64,000 nucleotides of DNA from Cercophora sp. LCS_1 (Eukaryota > Ascomycota > Sordariomycetes > Sordariales > Lasiosphaeriaceae). The notes below the pieces were generated by a model that saw nothing but the letters and a program-made list of their open reading frames with translations, had not been told where the DNA came from and did not search any database. The stretch lies in assembly GCA_036250225.1 (NCBI GenBank), contig JAPZLL010000076.1, forward strand, positions 1-64,000. Reading direction: 5' to 3'. Made by a program: the position numbers and the translations under genes. Positions 43,440 through 53,251 of the stretch are shown here, piece after piece (the stretch's first letter is position 1; each line of letters opens with the position of its first letter).

Positions 43440-43530
43440 AGAGCGTCAGGACGCTCGCGATTCCTCCTCAAACGATCATCAAACCACAATAATACACACC
43501 CCGCAATCTACCTAATCCCGGAACAACAAA

Positions 43531-44784
43531 ATGGGCGACGATGCAACGGACCCGAATCTCCTGGCCTTTGCCTCTAATGTGACGCCGACGCTCCACAGAA
43601 CCACGTATCCAGCCATCTCCCCCTCGCGTCCCGAGCTGTCACAAGTCGGCAACACCATCCTGATTACAGGCGGTTCCGCAGGCATCGGCCTCGCAACCGC
43701 CAAGTCGTTTATTACAGCATCGGCCTCCACAATCGTCATCACCGGCCGTCGTCCCGAGATCCTCTCCAACGCCATCGCTTCTCTCACCGAGGCTGCCAAA
43801 ACCTCCGGTAAGGGAACCCGTATCATCGGCAAGCAATCCGACGGAAGCAACCCCGATGCCATCAACACCCTGTGGGACGAACTCGCAAAGGACGGCGTGG
43901 TAGTTGACGTCCTCGTCTTGAACATCGCCAAGTTCGCTACGCCGAAGCCACTTCTCGAATTGGGCATTGATCATGTCTGGGAATCTTTCAACGTGAATGT
44001 TCGCGCGCCATTGCATTTTGCGGAGCGGTTCTCGCAGCAGGGGGCTGGCAGACCCAAGGTGCGTCATCCCGTACCCATCCTCCGTCAAATTCCCTCAGTC
44101 CATCTCGTTCTTCTATCTCTCAATACATTCTGTCTTTTTGCCTCCCTTTGCTTCCCTTTGACCTTTCTACCCTCTCCCACTCTGGTCTCCCACTCCATCT
44201 CCCACGTTTTCAATGGGTTCTAATTACAGATTCTAATTAACTTAGACTATCCTCAACCTCTCAACAAACGCGGTCCACATGTACAACTACCTCCCTTTCC
44301 TCCGTGGGCGTCCAGAATACTCCTTGTCCAAGGGCTCCGGTACCCTCGCCCTGCAGTACATCGCCGCGGACGTCAGCCCCGACGAGATTCAGATCATCAG
44401 TTACCACCCGGGTGTGATTTACACCGAAGCGTGGAGTGGACAGGGTGCGACGGAGGACATGTTTCCCTTTGACGACAGTGAGTTCTCTCCATTTCCATTT
44501 TCCATCTTTGCATAATCTTTTGTTCCATGCGCCAACCTTCGATTGCAATGTTTTTGGCCTGGAATACGACGGGGTGTTGATCCCGGGCTAATGACTTAGT
44601 CACAATGCCGGCCGATTTCGCCGTGTGGGCTGCGAGTAAGGAAGCACGATTTCTACACGGGCGGTTCGTATGGGCCGCGTGGGATGTTGAAGAGCTGGCG
44701 AAGGGGGAGGTGCGGAAGAGAATCGATAACGAGGTCGACTTTTTGACCATGAACATCTGGGGGTTGAAGGGTGCCAATGTTTAG
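43531..44784 (+). CDS. Short-chain dehydrogenase/reductase (SDR)
   Basis: Three exons (43531-44058, 44246-44477, 44600-44784) give 314 residues. The cofactor loop is ILITGGSAGIGLATA; NIAKFA is in the NNAG position and the catalytic YSLSK is at nt ~44320-44334. The introns are 187 and 121 bases, much longer than the 45-70 typical here. Intron 1 has a GTGCGT donor and is pyrimidine-rich; a nearer acceptor at 44229 would not keep the frame. Substrate unknown. It is divergent from a Zn2Cys6 regulator and may be its target. Confidence 0.85.
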
Positions 44785-45124
44785 ACTGCCTTTCGAGGCC
44801 TAACTTGGACGAGTATGAAGTGCGACAATTAGGATTGAATTGAACGCTGCACATGTCATTGCTGTCATGGATGAGCGGACTAGAAGCACTCGCGCGGAAA
44901 TAAATCTTCACTTCGCCACCAGACATAGTCATCGGGGGAAACAGAGTGGAAATCAATTGCGCCAGGCCATACAAGAGACTAGGTGTTTGAGTGGGTAGCG
45001 ACTGTCTGTGATCCAAAATCAATAATCCGAGCCGTACCGACCATTCCATCGCCATGTCCTGTCCATAACCCAAACCATATCCATACAAGAACAAGGAAAC
45101 GGAACACAGCCTCAGTGGTCCGAC
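44785..45124. other. Convergent 3' region
   Basis: About 340 bases between the ends of the SDR gene and the F-box-like gene. It holds both 3' ends; no other feature was seen. Confidence 0.4.
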
Positions 45125-46075
45125 TCAAGCAATAACCGCAACACCAATCGCCATTCCGCTCATGATGCCCGCGGTAGAGGGGAACACAACAATCTCTTCC
45201 TCATCCTGGTCAGTCCATCCCCGCTCCGGACCCCAGCAAATCTTCCTTTCCTGTGTTCCAACCACCTCAATGAGACCACGCATCATGGCCCCGGACTTCT
45301 TAACGCTGGGCCACGCATCAAGATGGACGCGGTCCAACATGGGCAACCCCATCAGCACATTTGTGAGGAGCAGCCTGGAGAACTCTTCATAAAACCCATT
45401 CGCCCTTCTGAAGCCCTTAAACACGCCATCGCTGGGGTCACACTCGACAAAGACTGTCAGGCGCCTCACGTTGATGCAATCCGCCAGGCCCAGGGCGGGG
45501 TTAACAACCCACCCACGAGGTGGAGCATTCCAGCCCGGTCCGAGACGGAGTTCAAGAGAGGTGATCCAGCTGCGCTGGCGGGCATTTAGCCTTGCAAGGA
45601 GAGGTTTTTTGGTCTTGAAGAAGCGGCCAGGCTGGGTGGGAAACAGACGGAAGGTACGGGTGCTGTAAAAGACGTGCGATGCTTCCTGGTAGATGGCGCG
45701 GCAAGTGCGGAGAATGCCCAGCTTCTTATGAATGCGCTTGTAGTTGTCGGAATCAAGGTCGATGACGTTGCCACAGTCGGCAAAGTGGTAGCCGTAGACC
45801 TTGATGCGGAGCTCAGAGGGGAGGTCCACGAAGCGGAACGGTTGGATTTTCTTGGGTTTGGGGGCCGTCGGGGCATCTTGAAGGGTGAGGGCGCCGATGG
45901 CCAGTTTCGAGACATCGTCTTCGACATCATATTCAGCCTCGGAGGCGTAGGTCGACGGGTAGGCGGAGCTAAGCGGTGTATTGTATCCCGATGTGATGGG
46001 CGTCGGGGCTGCGGGGACCCGAACAGCGGAGGCGCGGGACGACCGCGATGCCTTTGTCGTGGGTCGACGAGGCAT
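45125..46075 (-). CDS. 2EXR/F-box-like fungal protein
   Basis: Intronless, 316 residues. A Ser/Ala/Thr-rich N-terminal ~75 residues precedes FRFVDLPSELRIKVYGYHF, then HKKLGILRTCRAIYQEASHV and FYSTRTFRLFP. LP-ELR--IY followed by L--TCR-IY-EA---FY is the pattern of the large family of fungal F-box-like/2EXR proteins. They may recruit substrates to ubiquitin ligases, but most are unstudied. The C-terminus ends in a hydrophobic GIMSGMAIGVAVIA stretch that might be a tail anchor. It is divergent from tim50. Confidence 0.75.
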   Translation of the reverse strand: MPRRPTTKASRSSRASAVRVPAAPTPITSGYNTPLSSAYPSTYASEAEYDVEDDVSKLAIGALTLQDAPTAPKPKKIQPFRFVDLPSELRIKVYGYHFADCGNVIDLDSDNYKRIHKKLGILRTCRAIYQEASHVFYSTRTFRLFPTQPGRFFKTKKPLLARLNARQRSWITSLELRLGPGWNAPPRGWVVNPALGLADCINVRRLTVFVECDPSDGVFKGFRRANGFYEEFSRLLLTNVLMGLPMLDRVHLDAWPSVKKSGAMMRGLIEVVGTQERKICWGPERGWTDQDEEEIVVFPSTAGIMSGMAIGVAVIA

Positions 46076-46899
46076 CTTGGGCTGTCGGTGTTCGTGATGG
46101 ATGCTGGGAGATCTGGCGGGTTAGAATGCCAACGTAAAGCAGTGACACAAAATAGGGCAGCCTACCAATTCGCTGATAGTAAAGTCCAATTGGTATGTTT
46201 GATTCGCGGCGCACGGCAGATCGTGGCGGGAGATCGTGCAAAGGCGTCGCAGATGGCGTTCAGGTACGGCTAGGCTCGATTGGAGAGATACAGAACTCGG
46301 AGGGTGGTCCCATCGTGAGTACTGATGCGCGACGATGGACCACCCTCTAAAATGCATTCGCAGCGGCCATGGTGGCTGGTGACTGAAGAATGACTGGATC
46401 TTGTATCATGGGCCAGCGATCGGTTCGCGGGCGGGAAGTCCGGGTTCTGCGTGCCAATTGTTGGGACTGGCGCTGGAACGTCGAATGGACGGATAAATAG
46501 CAACACAAATGAGGAGATCGAGGAAGCAGCAGATCGCGGAGTGCTTTAAAGGACAACTAGGTAGGTCCGGTGAGGGGAAGGCCGAGATCAAGACGGTTCT
46601 TTGCGCGCCGCTGCATTCGCCTTCCAGCGGCAAAATCAGCGAGGAGCGGGGCACGTGAGCCGTCTCAATCGCATCACGACGCCATGACGAAATTCCCCGC
46701 TCTCAGCGAGGGAGTGGGCTGACAAAAGGGGAATGGCGCTGGCCCGAGCGCGTCTTGTGGGGCCACGCTAGGCAAGCCCGATTTTTTGACGGCAGCAACT
46801 TCTGAGTTTTGTCGAGAGCATTTTCTGCAACTGCAACGCCATCCCACCGGTTTTGCCTGCCCCGACGTGAATCGCACGCAGTTGACTGATCTCGGCGCC
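46076..46899. promoter_or_regulatory. Divergent region between the F-box-like gene and tim50
   Basis: About 825 bases holding both promoters. No single element could be defined. The frame of tim50 is open upstream to 46786 without an ATG. Confidence 0.4.
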
Positions 46900-48531
46900 A
46901 TGATGCTGTCCAGAGCGGCGCGCTCGGCGCTCAGCGCGCGTCCGCTGGCGCCCTTTGCACAGCGCACCGCCCACCGAACGCTGCCGGTGCTCTTTTCCAG
47001 AGGCATGGCCAAGGGCAACAGCCCACCGAGATTCTCCCGATCAACCCTCCCTCCCTCCCAGAAAGCATCCCGACCAAAGCCGCCGCCACCGACGCCGAAA
47101 CAAGAAACACCTGCCGAGCCCGAGACCAAGCAGCCGGAGGATGAGCCCGTCGACTTCTCCAAGCTCCCCGACCTCACCCAGGGTATCCCGTCCACGTTAG
47201 AATACGAGATGAGCCAGGGGCGCGGCCAGAAGAAGGCTAGTGAGCAAGAGCAAGAGACAGCCGAGGTGGACGAAGCGGAACCAGCAGCGGGTGGCCGTGG
47301 GAAAGGCGAGCTCCCGGCATCAGCATATGTCTCATCGGCCGATCGACGACGCGCAAAAATGTTTACATATCTGTGGATCAGCATGGGTCTCGGCCTTGTT
47401 GGTGCCACTGCCTATCTTGGCAGGGACTGGGACGAGGAGGAGCTGGCCAAAAAACCCGAAGTGCCCAATGGCTGGGGTCTTGGGCTCTGGTGGGACAGGG
47501 CGCGGGCCAGGCTTGGGCAGACGGTGACATACTACCAGGAGCCCGCCTTTGAGAAGCTGCTGCCCGACCCTGACCCGTCTTTCGCACGCCCATACACGCT
47601 GTGTATCAGCTTGGAGGACATGCTCGTCCATAGCGAGTGGTCGCGCGACCACGGCTGGCGAGTGGCCAAGCGTCCGGGTGTTGATTACTTCCTTCGCTAC
47701 TTGAGCCAATACTACGAGATCGTGCTGTTCACGTCGGTTCCGCTAGCCATCGCCGATCCCGTCATCCGCAAGCTCGATCCCTTCCACTTCATCATGTGGC
47801 CGCTTGGTAGAGAAGCCACCAAGTACAAGGATGGCGAGGTTGTCAAGGTATGTCGTGCTGGCGTGGGTGCCCTGTGAAGTAGGCTGACAGTGCAGGACCT
47901 CTCGTACCTCAACCGAGACCTGTCCAAGGTGATTATCATCGACACCAAGCCCGAGCACGTACAAGCGCAGCCGGAAAACGCCATTGTGCTACCCAAGTGG
48001 ACGGGCGAGGCCAAGGACGACAAGCTGGTCTCGCTAATTCCCTTCCTCGAGTTTATCCATACAATGGAATACGATGACGTGCGTAAGGTGATCAAGTCGT
48101 TTGACGGCACCGACATTCCGACCGAGTTTGCGCGCCGGGAGGCGATTGCCCGCGCCGCGCACCAGAAGCGGCTCGAGGCTATCCGGGGCAAGAAGACGGC
48201 GGGCGGCGGCGGCTTGAGCTGGCTGACCAACATGCTCGGCCTCAAGCCCAGCAATATGTCGCTCATGGTGCCGCCCGAGGGTGAGGAGAACCCGCAGGAC
48301 GCCCTTGCGTCGGGCAAGATGCTGCAGGACATTGCGCGCGAGCGGGGCCTCCGCAACTACATGATGATCGAGGAGGAGATCCGCAAGAACGGCGAGAAGT
48401 GGATCAAGGAGGAGCAGGAGGCGCAGGAGAAGATGACTAAGGAGGCCATGAAGAGCATGCAGAGCAGCTTCACGGGCTGGTTCGGAGGGTCGGGCGACGA
48501 CAAGAGCGACAAGAGCGACAAGAGCTCCTAA
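46900..48531 (+). CDS. tim50: Mitochondrial import inner membrane translocase subunit Tim50
   Basis: Two exons (46900-47847, 47896-48531; intron 48 bases) give 527 residues. An Arg/Ala-rich mitochondrial presequence (MMLSRAARSALSARPLAPFA) is followed by a Pro-rich linker. One membrane span (MFTYLWISMGLGLVGATAYLG) precedes the intermembrane-space FCP1-like domain with SLEDMLVHSEW, RVAKRPGVDYFLRYLSQYYE, IVLFTSVPLAIADPVIRKLD and KVIIIDTKPEHVQAQPENAI. In active phosphatases the first motif is DLDxT; Tim50 proteins lack it, so the SLED reading is normal for the family. Role: receptor of the TIM23 complex that takes presequence proteins from TOM. The C-terminal extension is acidic and lysine-rich (DDKSDKSDKSS). 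It is conserved and essential in relatives, so it makes a good anchor gene. Confidence 0.96.
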
Positions 48532-49459
48532 CCCTCCTTCACTGTACAACACTGTTTCATTACTGCCACAGGCAAGTTCCCCCCTTTTTGGTTGCATGGA
48601 CGGCGCCGGGATAGACTTATTGTGTATAATACGAGTAGCTGAATGAATAATGTGTGGACGCTTGTTATCAGCGTGCGACATCGATGACGGCGGGTGGTAG
48701 CATGACGGGTGATATTAGCGCCATCTTGCGCGCTGACTGCTGCAACGTGCGATAGCACGCTATCCGTTCGCAATGAGGGTCACGGCGTGGTATCCAGGTC
48801 GTTACCGTCGGCCTGGTTGGGTCCCACCAAGATGGCATCCGTCTCCCTCGCGGTCCCACAGATGCTCAATCCGGACGAGCTGCCACGTCTCACGTCGCCC
48901 AATCGTCCGACAGAAGGCAGCAGTCGAATGGCCGTCGTTGACGTTTGCCGTCCACTTTGATGGACCAGGAGCCGGGAGGAAGGAATCGGACAGGGGCCGC
49001 TTTGCGCTGACCACAGTATCAGAACATGACGAGCGGCGTGGCAAGAATCTCCCGACGGATCAGGGTCTGAGACACGCTTGACGTTGTCGACTCTGCCTCG
49101 ACGAACAGCAGATTGTTGACATGTTAGGCAAACCTTCGGGCGGATACAGGGTTCAGTCCCCGATCACGACTGACGTTATCAACTTGGTGAAGATGGACAA
49201 CGTCGACGACAGCGACGCCAAGGATCGTCACTAGCAACGCTGGCAACACGGTACAACGGCTGAAAGTGTCCGGACCCGTCGAGAATATTCCTTAGTGGCC
49301 AAGGTCCAAAGATATAAACCTTGGTTTCCTTCTCTCCTCGACTCTCATTCCCATCATCACTCACCACTCACTCACTCACTCATCTCCACTCCTTCTTTGT
49401 TTTCATCCAGTAATCATCATTCCAGCAACAGACGCAGGTTTCGTCTTTTCGTCATCGCA
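48532..49459. other. Intergenic region with promoter of the secreted repeat protein
   Basis: About 930 bases. TATAAA at 49313-49318 is followed by a long pyrimidine-rich leader with a tandem ACTC run (49363-49381). A TATA plus CT-rich leader is typical of strongly expressed fungal genes. Confidence 0.5.
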
Positions 49460-50872
49460 ATGCATCTGACCAACGTCCTCGCCATCGCCCTTGCGGCCTC
49501 AACCTCGGCCCTCCCCGTCGAGCAGTCGCTGGACGAGCAGATGCCCTCGCAGCTCAACCAAGTCGTCCCCGATGCCACTGAGCTCTCCCAGGGTTCAGGC
49601 CCCAAGGGCGGCGCTGTCGAGCGCGTCGGCTCCGGCTCCGGCCCCAAGGTCCAGGCCCGCACCCACATCTCGGCCGACGTCAAGGATATCTCGTCGGGCG
49701 AGAACAGCATCACTGGCCGCTCCAATGTCGTGAACCCCGCCCAGGAGAAGCTCATGCGCCCCAACGGCATCGACGGGTTCCTCGCCGCCCAAGGCGGTCC
49801 CGTGATGAACAGTGACGCCGTCGTTCCCGATGTCCTCACCGTCTCTACCGGTCCCCGTGTCATCGCCCGCTCGTCCGGCCCCATGGTCGGCGGCGACTCC
49901 GCATGCGGCAATGGCGGATGCCCCCACTCAATTGAGCACGAGGTCGTTCCCGACCAGGAGCTCTGCGGCTCCGGAGGCTGCACACACGGCGGCAAGACCG
50001 GTCTGTTCCAGGGTGAGGGGCCTAAGGGCAACGGCAACAACTTCATCCAGGAGGTGAGCAAGCTCATCGGACTTGCCCCCGGCCAGACCGAGGAGGTGCA
50101 GAAGGTTGGACCCAGGAGCCACTTCTACTTTGGCCAGGCTGACCAAACGAGCTCTGGCCCCGGCAAGGTTGGACCTCGCAGCCACTTCTACTTTGGTCAA
50201 GCCGACCAGACTGGCTCTGGTCAGGGTGTTGGCCGTGGCGGTGTCTTTACCGAGGGTCCTCGTGTCCTCTTTGAGGGTCCCCGTGGTGGTGTCTTCGCTC
50301 AGGGCCACTTCTATCCCAGCCAGGCCGACCAGACCGGCCTCATTCAGCCCCGCGGCCACTTCCGCGCCGGCGAGAACGACCAGGCTCCCCAAGGCCGGGT
50401 CGGACCCCGCTCCATGACAACCGATGGCACCAACACTCAGCTCATCCAAGAGGGTCCTCGTGGTCAGGGCTTCGCCACCACCGACAACCACGGCGGATAT
50501 AACTTTGAGAACGGCCCCCACGGCCCCGTTGCGCAGTTCCAGGGCAAGCCGCAGCAGGCTTCGTCGGTCTGGGGACAGCCCCAGCAGGAGATCGAGTACC
50601 TGCCTGGCCAGCTGAACTCGGTCGTCAGCAGCTCCGGCCCCGGCTCCCAGATGGTCAGTGGACAGGGTCCCAAGAGCCCCACTGAGTGGACTGTTTCCGG
50701 CCCCGGCCAGATCCAGGTTCGCGCTGAGGGACCCCGCATTGTTGAGCAGGCCGGTCGCGATCGAGCCAGCACCATCTACCAGGTTCCCGAGGAGCAGGTC
50801 TTCGCCGGCCAGCAGGGCCAGGGCAACAGCTTCCAGCAGGTCAAGGGCCAGAACCAGCAGGGTCAGTTCTAG
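49460..50872 (+). CDS. Secreted Gly/Pro/Gln-rich protein with 21-residue repeats
   Basis: Intronless, 470 residues, starting at the ATG at 49460. A signal peptide (MHLTNVLAIALAASTSALP) is followed by repeated SGPK / GPR motifs throughout. A 21-residue unit beginning KVGPRSHFYFGQADQT occurs twice in tandem (residues 215-235 and 236-256). Degenerate copies follow (GHFYPSQADQTG; GHFRAGENDQ; RVGPRSMTTDG). The first 16 residues of the tandem units are identical in protein but differ at about seven silent sites. Two CGNGGCPH / CGSGGCTH motifs near residues 153-180 provide paired Cys. No dibasic Kex2 sites separate the units. It could be a cell-wall/matrix protein, an effector or, less likely, a peptide precursor. 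No family recognised. Confidence 0.8.
   Translation: MHLTNVLAIALAASTSALPVEQSLDEQMPSQLNQVVPDATELSQGSGPKGGAVERVGSGSGPKVQARTHISADVKDISSGENSITGRSNVVNPAQEKLMRPNGIDGFLAAQGGPVMNSDAVVPDVLTVSTGPRVIARSSGPMVGGDSACGNGGCPHSIEHEVVPDQELCGSGGCTHGGKTGLFQGEGPKGNGNNFIQEVSKLIGLAPGQTEEVQKVGPRSHFYFGQADQTSSGPGKVGPRSHFYFGQADQTGSGQGVGRGGVFTEGPRVLFEGPRGGVFAQGHFYPSQADQTGLIQPRGHFRAGENDQAPQGRVGPRSMTTDGTNTQLIQEGPRGQGFATTDNHGGYNFENGPHGPVAQFQGKPQQASSVWGQPQQEIEYLPGQLNSVVSSSGPGSQMVSGQGPKSPTEWTVSGPGQIQVRAEGPRIVEQAGRDRASTIYQVPEEQVFAGQQGQGNSFQQVKGQNQQGQF
50102..50227 (+). repeat. Two tandem 63-bp coding repeats
   Basis: Units at 50102-50164 and 50165-50227 encode the 21-residue repeats. Protein identity is complete over the first 16 residues while codons differ, so the duplication is old and the peptide is conserved. 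A diverged third unit lies at about 50305-50340. Confidence 0.85.
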
Positions 50873-51068
50873 GCGGCGGATGTCACAGTGGTCGATCTTT
50901 GATAATGATTGTTAGACTCGCTCGTTAGTGTAGTGTTAGATTTGCAGTTCGCGTCAGTCGGGTGGACGTGGAATCCAAGCCATTCGTTTATGTCATTGTC
51001 TATCCAAGTGATCTGGTATCTCACAACACGCTATGCATAATGTACAAGTCTCTCAACAGTGATAACTA

Positions 51069-52769
51069 CTACTGTTCCTTCTTCTCCATCGTCTCGGCCT
51101 TGACCGGTTTCCCGCATGTCAGTCTTGTCAAGGACTTGACGATGATCCCATCGACATCAACACCGACCAGCCCAAGGAAGGATGTTGCGACTGACACAAT
51201 GATCCCCACCGCCACCAGCACATCCAGGATATGTACGAACCACCAAAAATGCTGCCGTCCCAGCGGGCAACTCACATACTCACTCCTCCACTCCCATCGC
51301 TCCTCATCAAACCACAGGCTCAGCAACCCGGCATTACCCCCAAAATCACCCATCATACTCCTGACTGTGATCTCCCTCGTGCCGGGCGCTTGCGCTTGTC
51401 CAACAAGGCCTTCCTTCACCGCAGCCTTCCACCTCTTGACTTCCCACTCCTTTTCTTCGCTCTCCGAAGTCTGGTTCATAAAATGCCACGTGTCACACCC
51501 CTCGTGGTCATGTCCGTTCAGTATGATGCCCTTTCTCCCCTTTCCCTGCCCGGGCGCGTTGAGATCCCCGGACATACCCAGAATGCCCTCGAGGAAACCT
51601 TTACTCGCCGGAAGCGAGAGCTGGTTCTGCTCCCTGAGAGACCCATCTTCATGGAACTCGAAAAGCGGCGAATCAACACACACGCCCTCCGGTTTATAAA
51701 GTGGCACGTGTGTCAAAACAACGGTATAATGCCCCTTGAACTCAACCGCAGCAGCCGTGTTGATAATCTTGTTGACAAAGTTATACGTCTCATCCTGCAG
51801 TGCGGGTTCGGACGCCGGTGTATCGAGGTTCATACTATTCAGCACGACGATGCGCAGCTCAGGAACAAGACGGTCCGACGATGGGTTTGTGGCAGAATCG
51901 TAGGTCTGCGACAGCGTTTCCGGCGAAACAGGGAGTTCGAAACGCAGCTCGTAGTTGATCTTTCCAAAGGCGTCTTCGAACCGCGCGGTACGGTTTGTGT
52001 TGATGTCCCCCGCGTATCCGATATCGTGGTTCCCGGCTACGTTAATGATGCGGTTCGACCAGGGCGACGGGATCGTGGCGTTGTCGAGGTAGCCCGAGAG
52101 ATCGTATTCGTCGGCGGGGTAGAGCGCCAGTTCGTCGGGGACACGTTCGGCGCCGCGGAAGACGCGGGTCCAGAAGCGGGTTGCGCGTCGCGAGAACTCG
52201 GCGTCGTCCAGCCATTGCGAGCCGACGAGATCGCCGAGCACTGTGACGTGTGTGGGCTTGGTCCACCAGTGGAGGGTGCGGTAGATGTGGGCGAGGTAAA
52301 AGTCGTTGCCGAAGAGGTCGATGCGTTTCCGCGCCGACTCGAGGATGTTGAAGATGTCCTCAAACGCAATGTCGATCAAGTCGTGCAGGGTCTGGCGGAT
52401 GCGCAGGCGCAGGGACGGGTGGTAGGATTGGAACGTGACATGTTGGATGAGGGCTTTGGCGTGTGGGAAGACGCCGAGATAGTCGGTCGGAATCGAGGTG
52501 TCGCCTTCGAGCTGAGGATCGCCGAGGGCAAGCAGGCGGAAGGGTGCGAGGCGGGATGGTATCACCGCCGTGTCGTTTGTTTGGTTTCGGTTTGGCAGGT
52601 GCAGTTTCGCCGTCTCGAGGAAGGCGGCGTGGCGGTCAGCGTTGGGGAGCGGGAATGCGCAGGTGCTAAAAAGGGGGTACAGGTAGAGATAGGCCGTTAG
52701 CAGCAGCGACAGCGGCACTAGGAATCGCAGGCCATTGCGAAGAATCGCCGTTGGAGAATGGAGGCTCAT
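51069..52769 (-). CDS. Ted1/Cdc1/PGAP5-like membrane metallophosphoesterase
   Basis: Intronless, 566 residues. An N-terminal membrane segment (FLVPLSLLLTAYLYLYPLF, residues ~16-34) precedes a calcineurin-like domain. The metal motifs are in order: ALGDPQLEGD (81-90), VLGDLVGSQW, INVAGNHDIGYAG, VVLTHVPLY and NGHDHEGCD. A C-terminal span follows (HILDVLVAVGIIVSVATSFLGLV). In yeast and animals this family (Ted1, Cdc1, PGAP5) removes ethanolamine phosphate from GPI anchors in the ER and aids export of GPI proteins. All metal ligands look intact. It is divergent from a KAR-type SDR and its 3' end is convergent with the repeat protein. Confidence 0.9.
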   Translation of the reverse strand: MSLHSPTAILRNGLRFLVPLSLLLTAYLYLYPLFSTCAFPLPNADRHAAFLETAKLHLPNRNQTNDTAVIPSRLAPFRLLALGDPQLEGDTSIPTDYLGVFPHAKALIQHVTFQSYHPSLRLRIRQTLHDLIDIAFEDIFNILESARKRIDLFGNDFYLAHIYRTLHWWTKPTHVTVLGDLVGSQWLDDAEFSRRATRFWTRVFRGAERVPDELALYPADEYDLSGYLDNATIPSPWSNRIINVAGNHDIGYAGDINTNRTARFEDAFGKINYELRFELPVSPETLSQTYDSATNPSSDRLVPELRIVVLNSMNLDTPASEPALQDETYNFVNKIINTAAAVEFKGHYTVVLTHVPLYKPEGVCVDSPLFEFHEDGSLREQNQLSLPASKGFLEGILGMSGDLNAPGQGKGRKGIILNGHDHEGCDTWHFMNQTSESEEKEWEVKRWKAAVKEGLVGQAQAPGTREITVRSMMGDFGGNAGLLSLWFDEERWEWRSEYVSCPLGRQHFWWFVHILDVLVAVGIIVSVATSFLGLVGVDVDGIIVKSLTRLTCGKPVKAETMEKKEQ

Positions 52770-53251
52770 TAAGGCGGCGGCATCGGCGCACCGATTACAA
52801 TTAGGTACAGTAACAAAGGAATGGATGTCGAAGCTGAAAATCGTGATGCAAATTGCAGATGAAACATGGACGCGGTCGCGCCGAGGCTGATGGATCCCGG
52901 AAAACAGGCGCGCGCACGGCCCACACGTCTTGGCGGGTTATTTTTGCATCTTGGGTTGTTGCCTTCCAATGATTCTCATCCGGACTAACAGACGGACTTG
53001 CGGATGGATTCCAGGTGAGACCTTCGGACACAATTGAGGTCTGCATCGTGATGTCGGCCAAACATCTGCCCGGGCCGCACTGCCGGCGTCATGACGATTC
53101 AACTTGATACCCGGAAACGCTCTAACGTGGCCTGTGGTCACTGGACGCTAAAATGCGTGGGCTGTTCCGCGTGCGCTCTTTCCACCCTGAGCTCCTCTCC
53201 TCTAGCATCTGAACCGCGAACCTGCAAGTTTTTCGCGATACGGACAAAACA
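52770..53251. promoter_or_regulatory. Divergent region between Ted1-like and SDR genes
   Basis: About 480 bases holding both promoters. No clear element was defined. Confidence 0.35.

Noticed and set aside
49460..50872. Dikaritin-type RiPP precursor
   Set aside because: Repeats and a signal peptide fit loosely, but there are no KR-type Kex2 sites between units and no ustYa-like (DUF3328) gene in the window; kept only as a low-probability alternative.
51231..52700. 489-codon open frame on the plus strand opposite the Ted1-like gene
   Set aside because: It mirrors the codon bias of the well-supported minus-strand phosphatase, has no motif or start context and is composed mainly of Arg/Val/Glu-rich shadow sequence.
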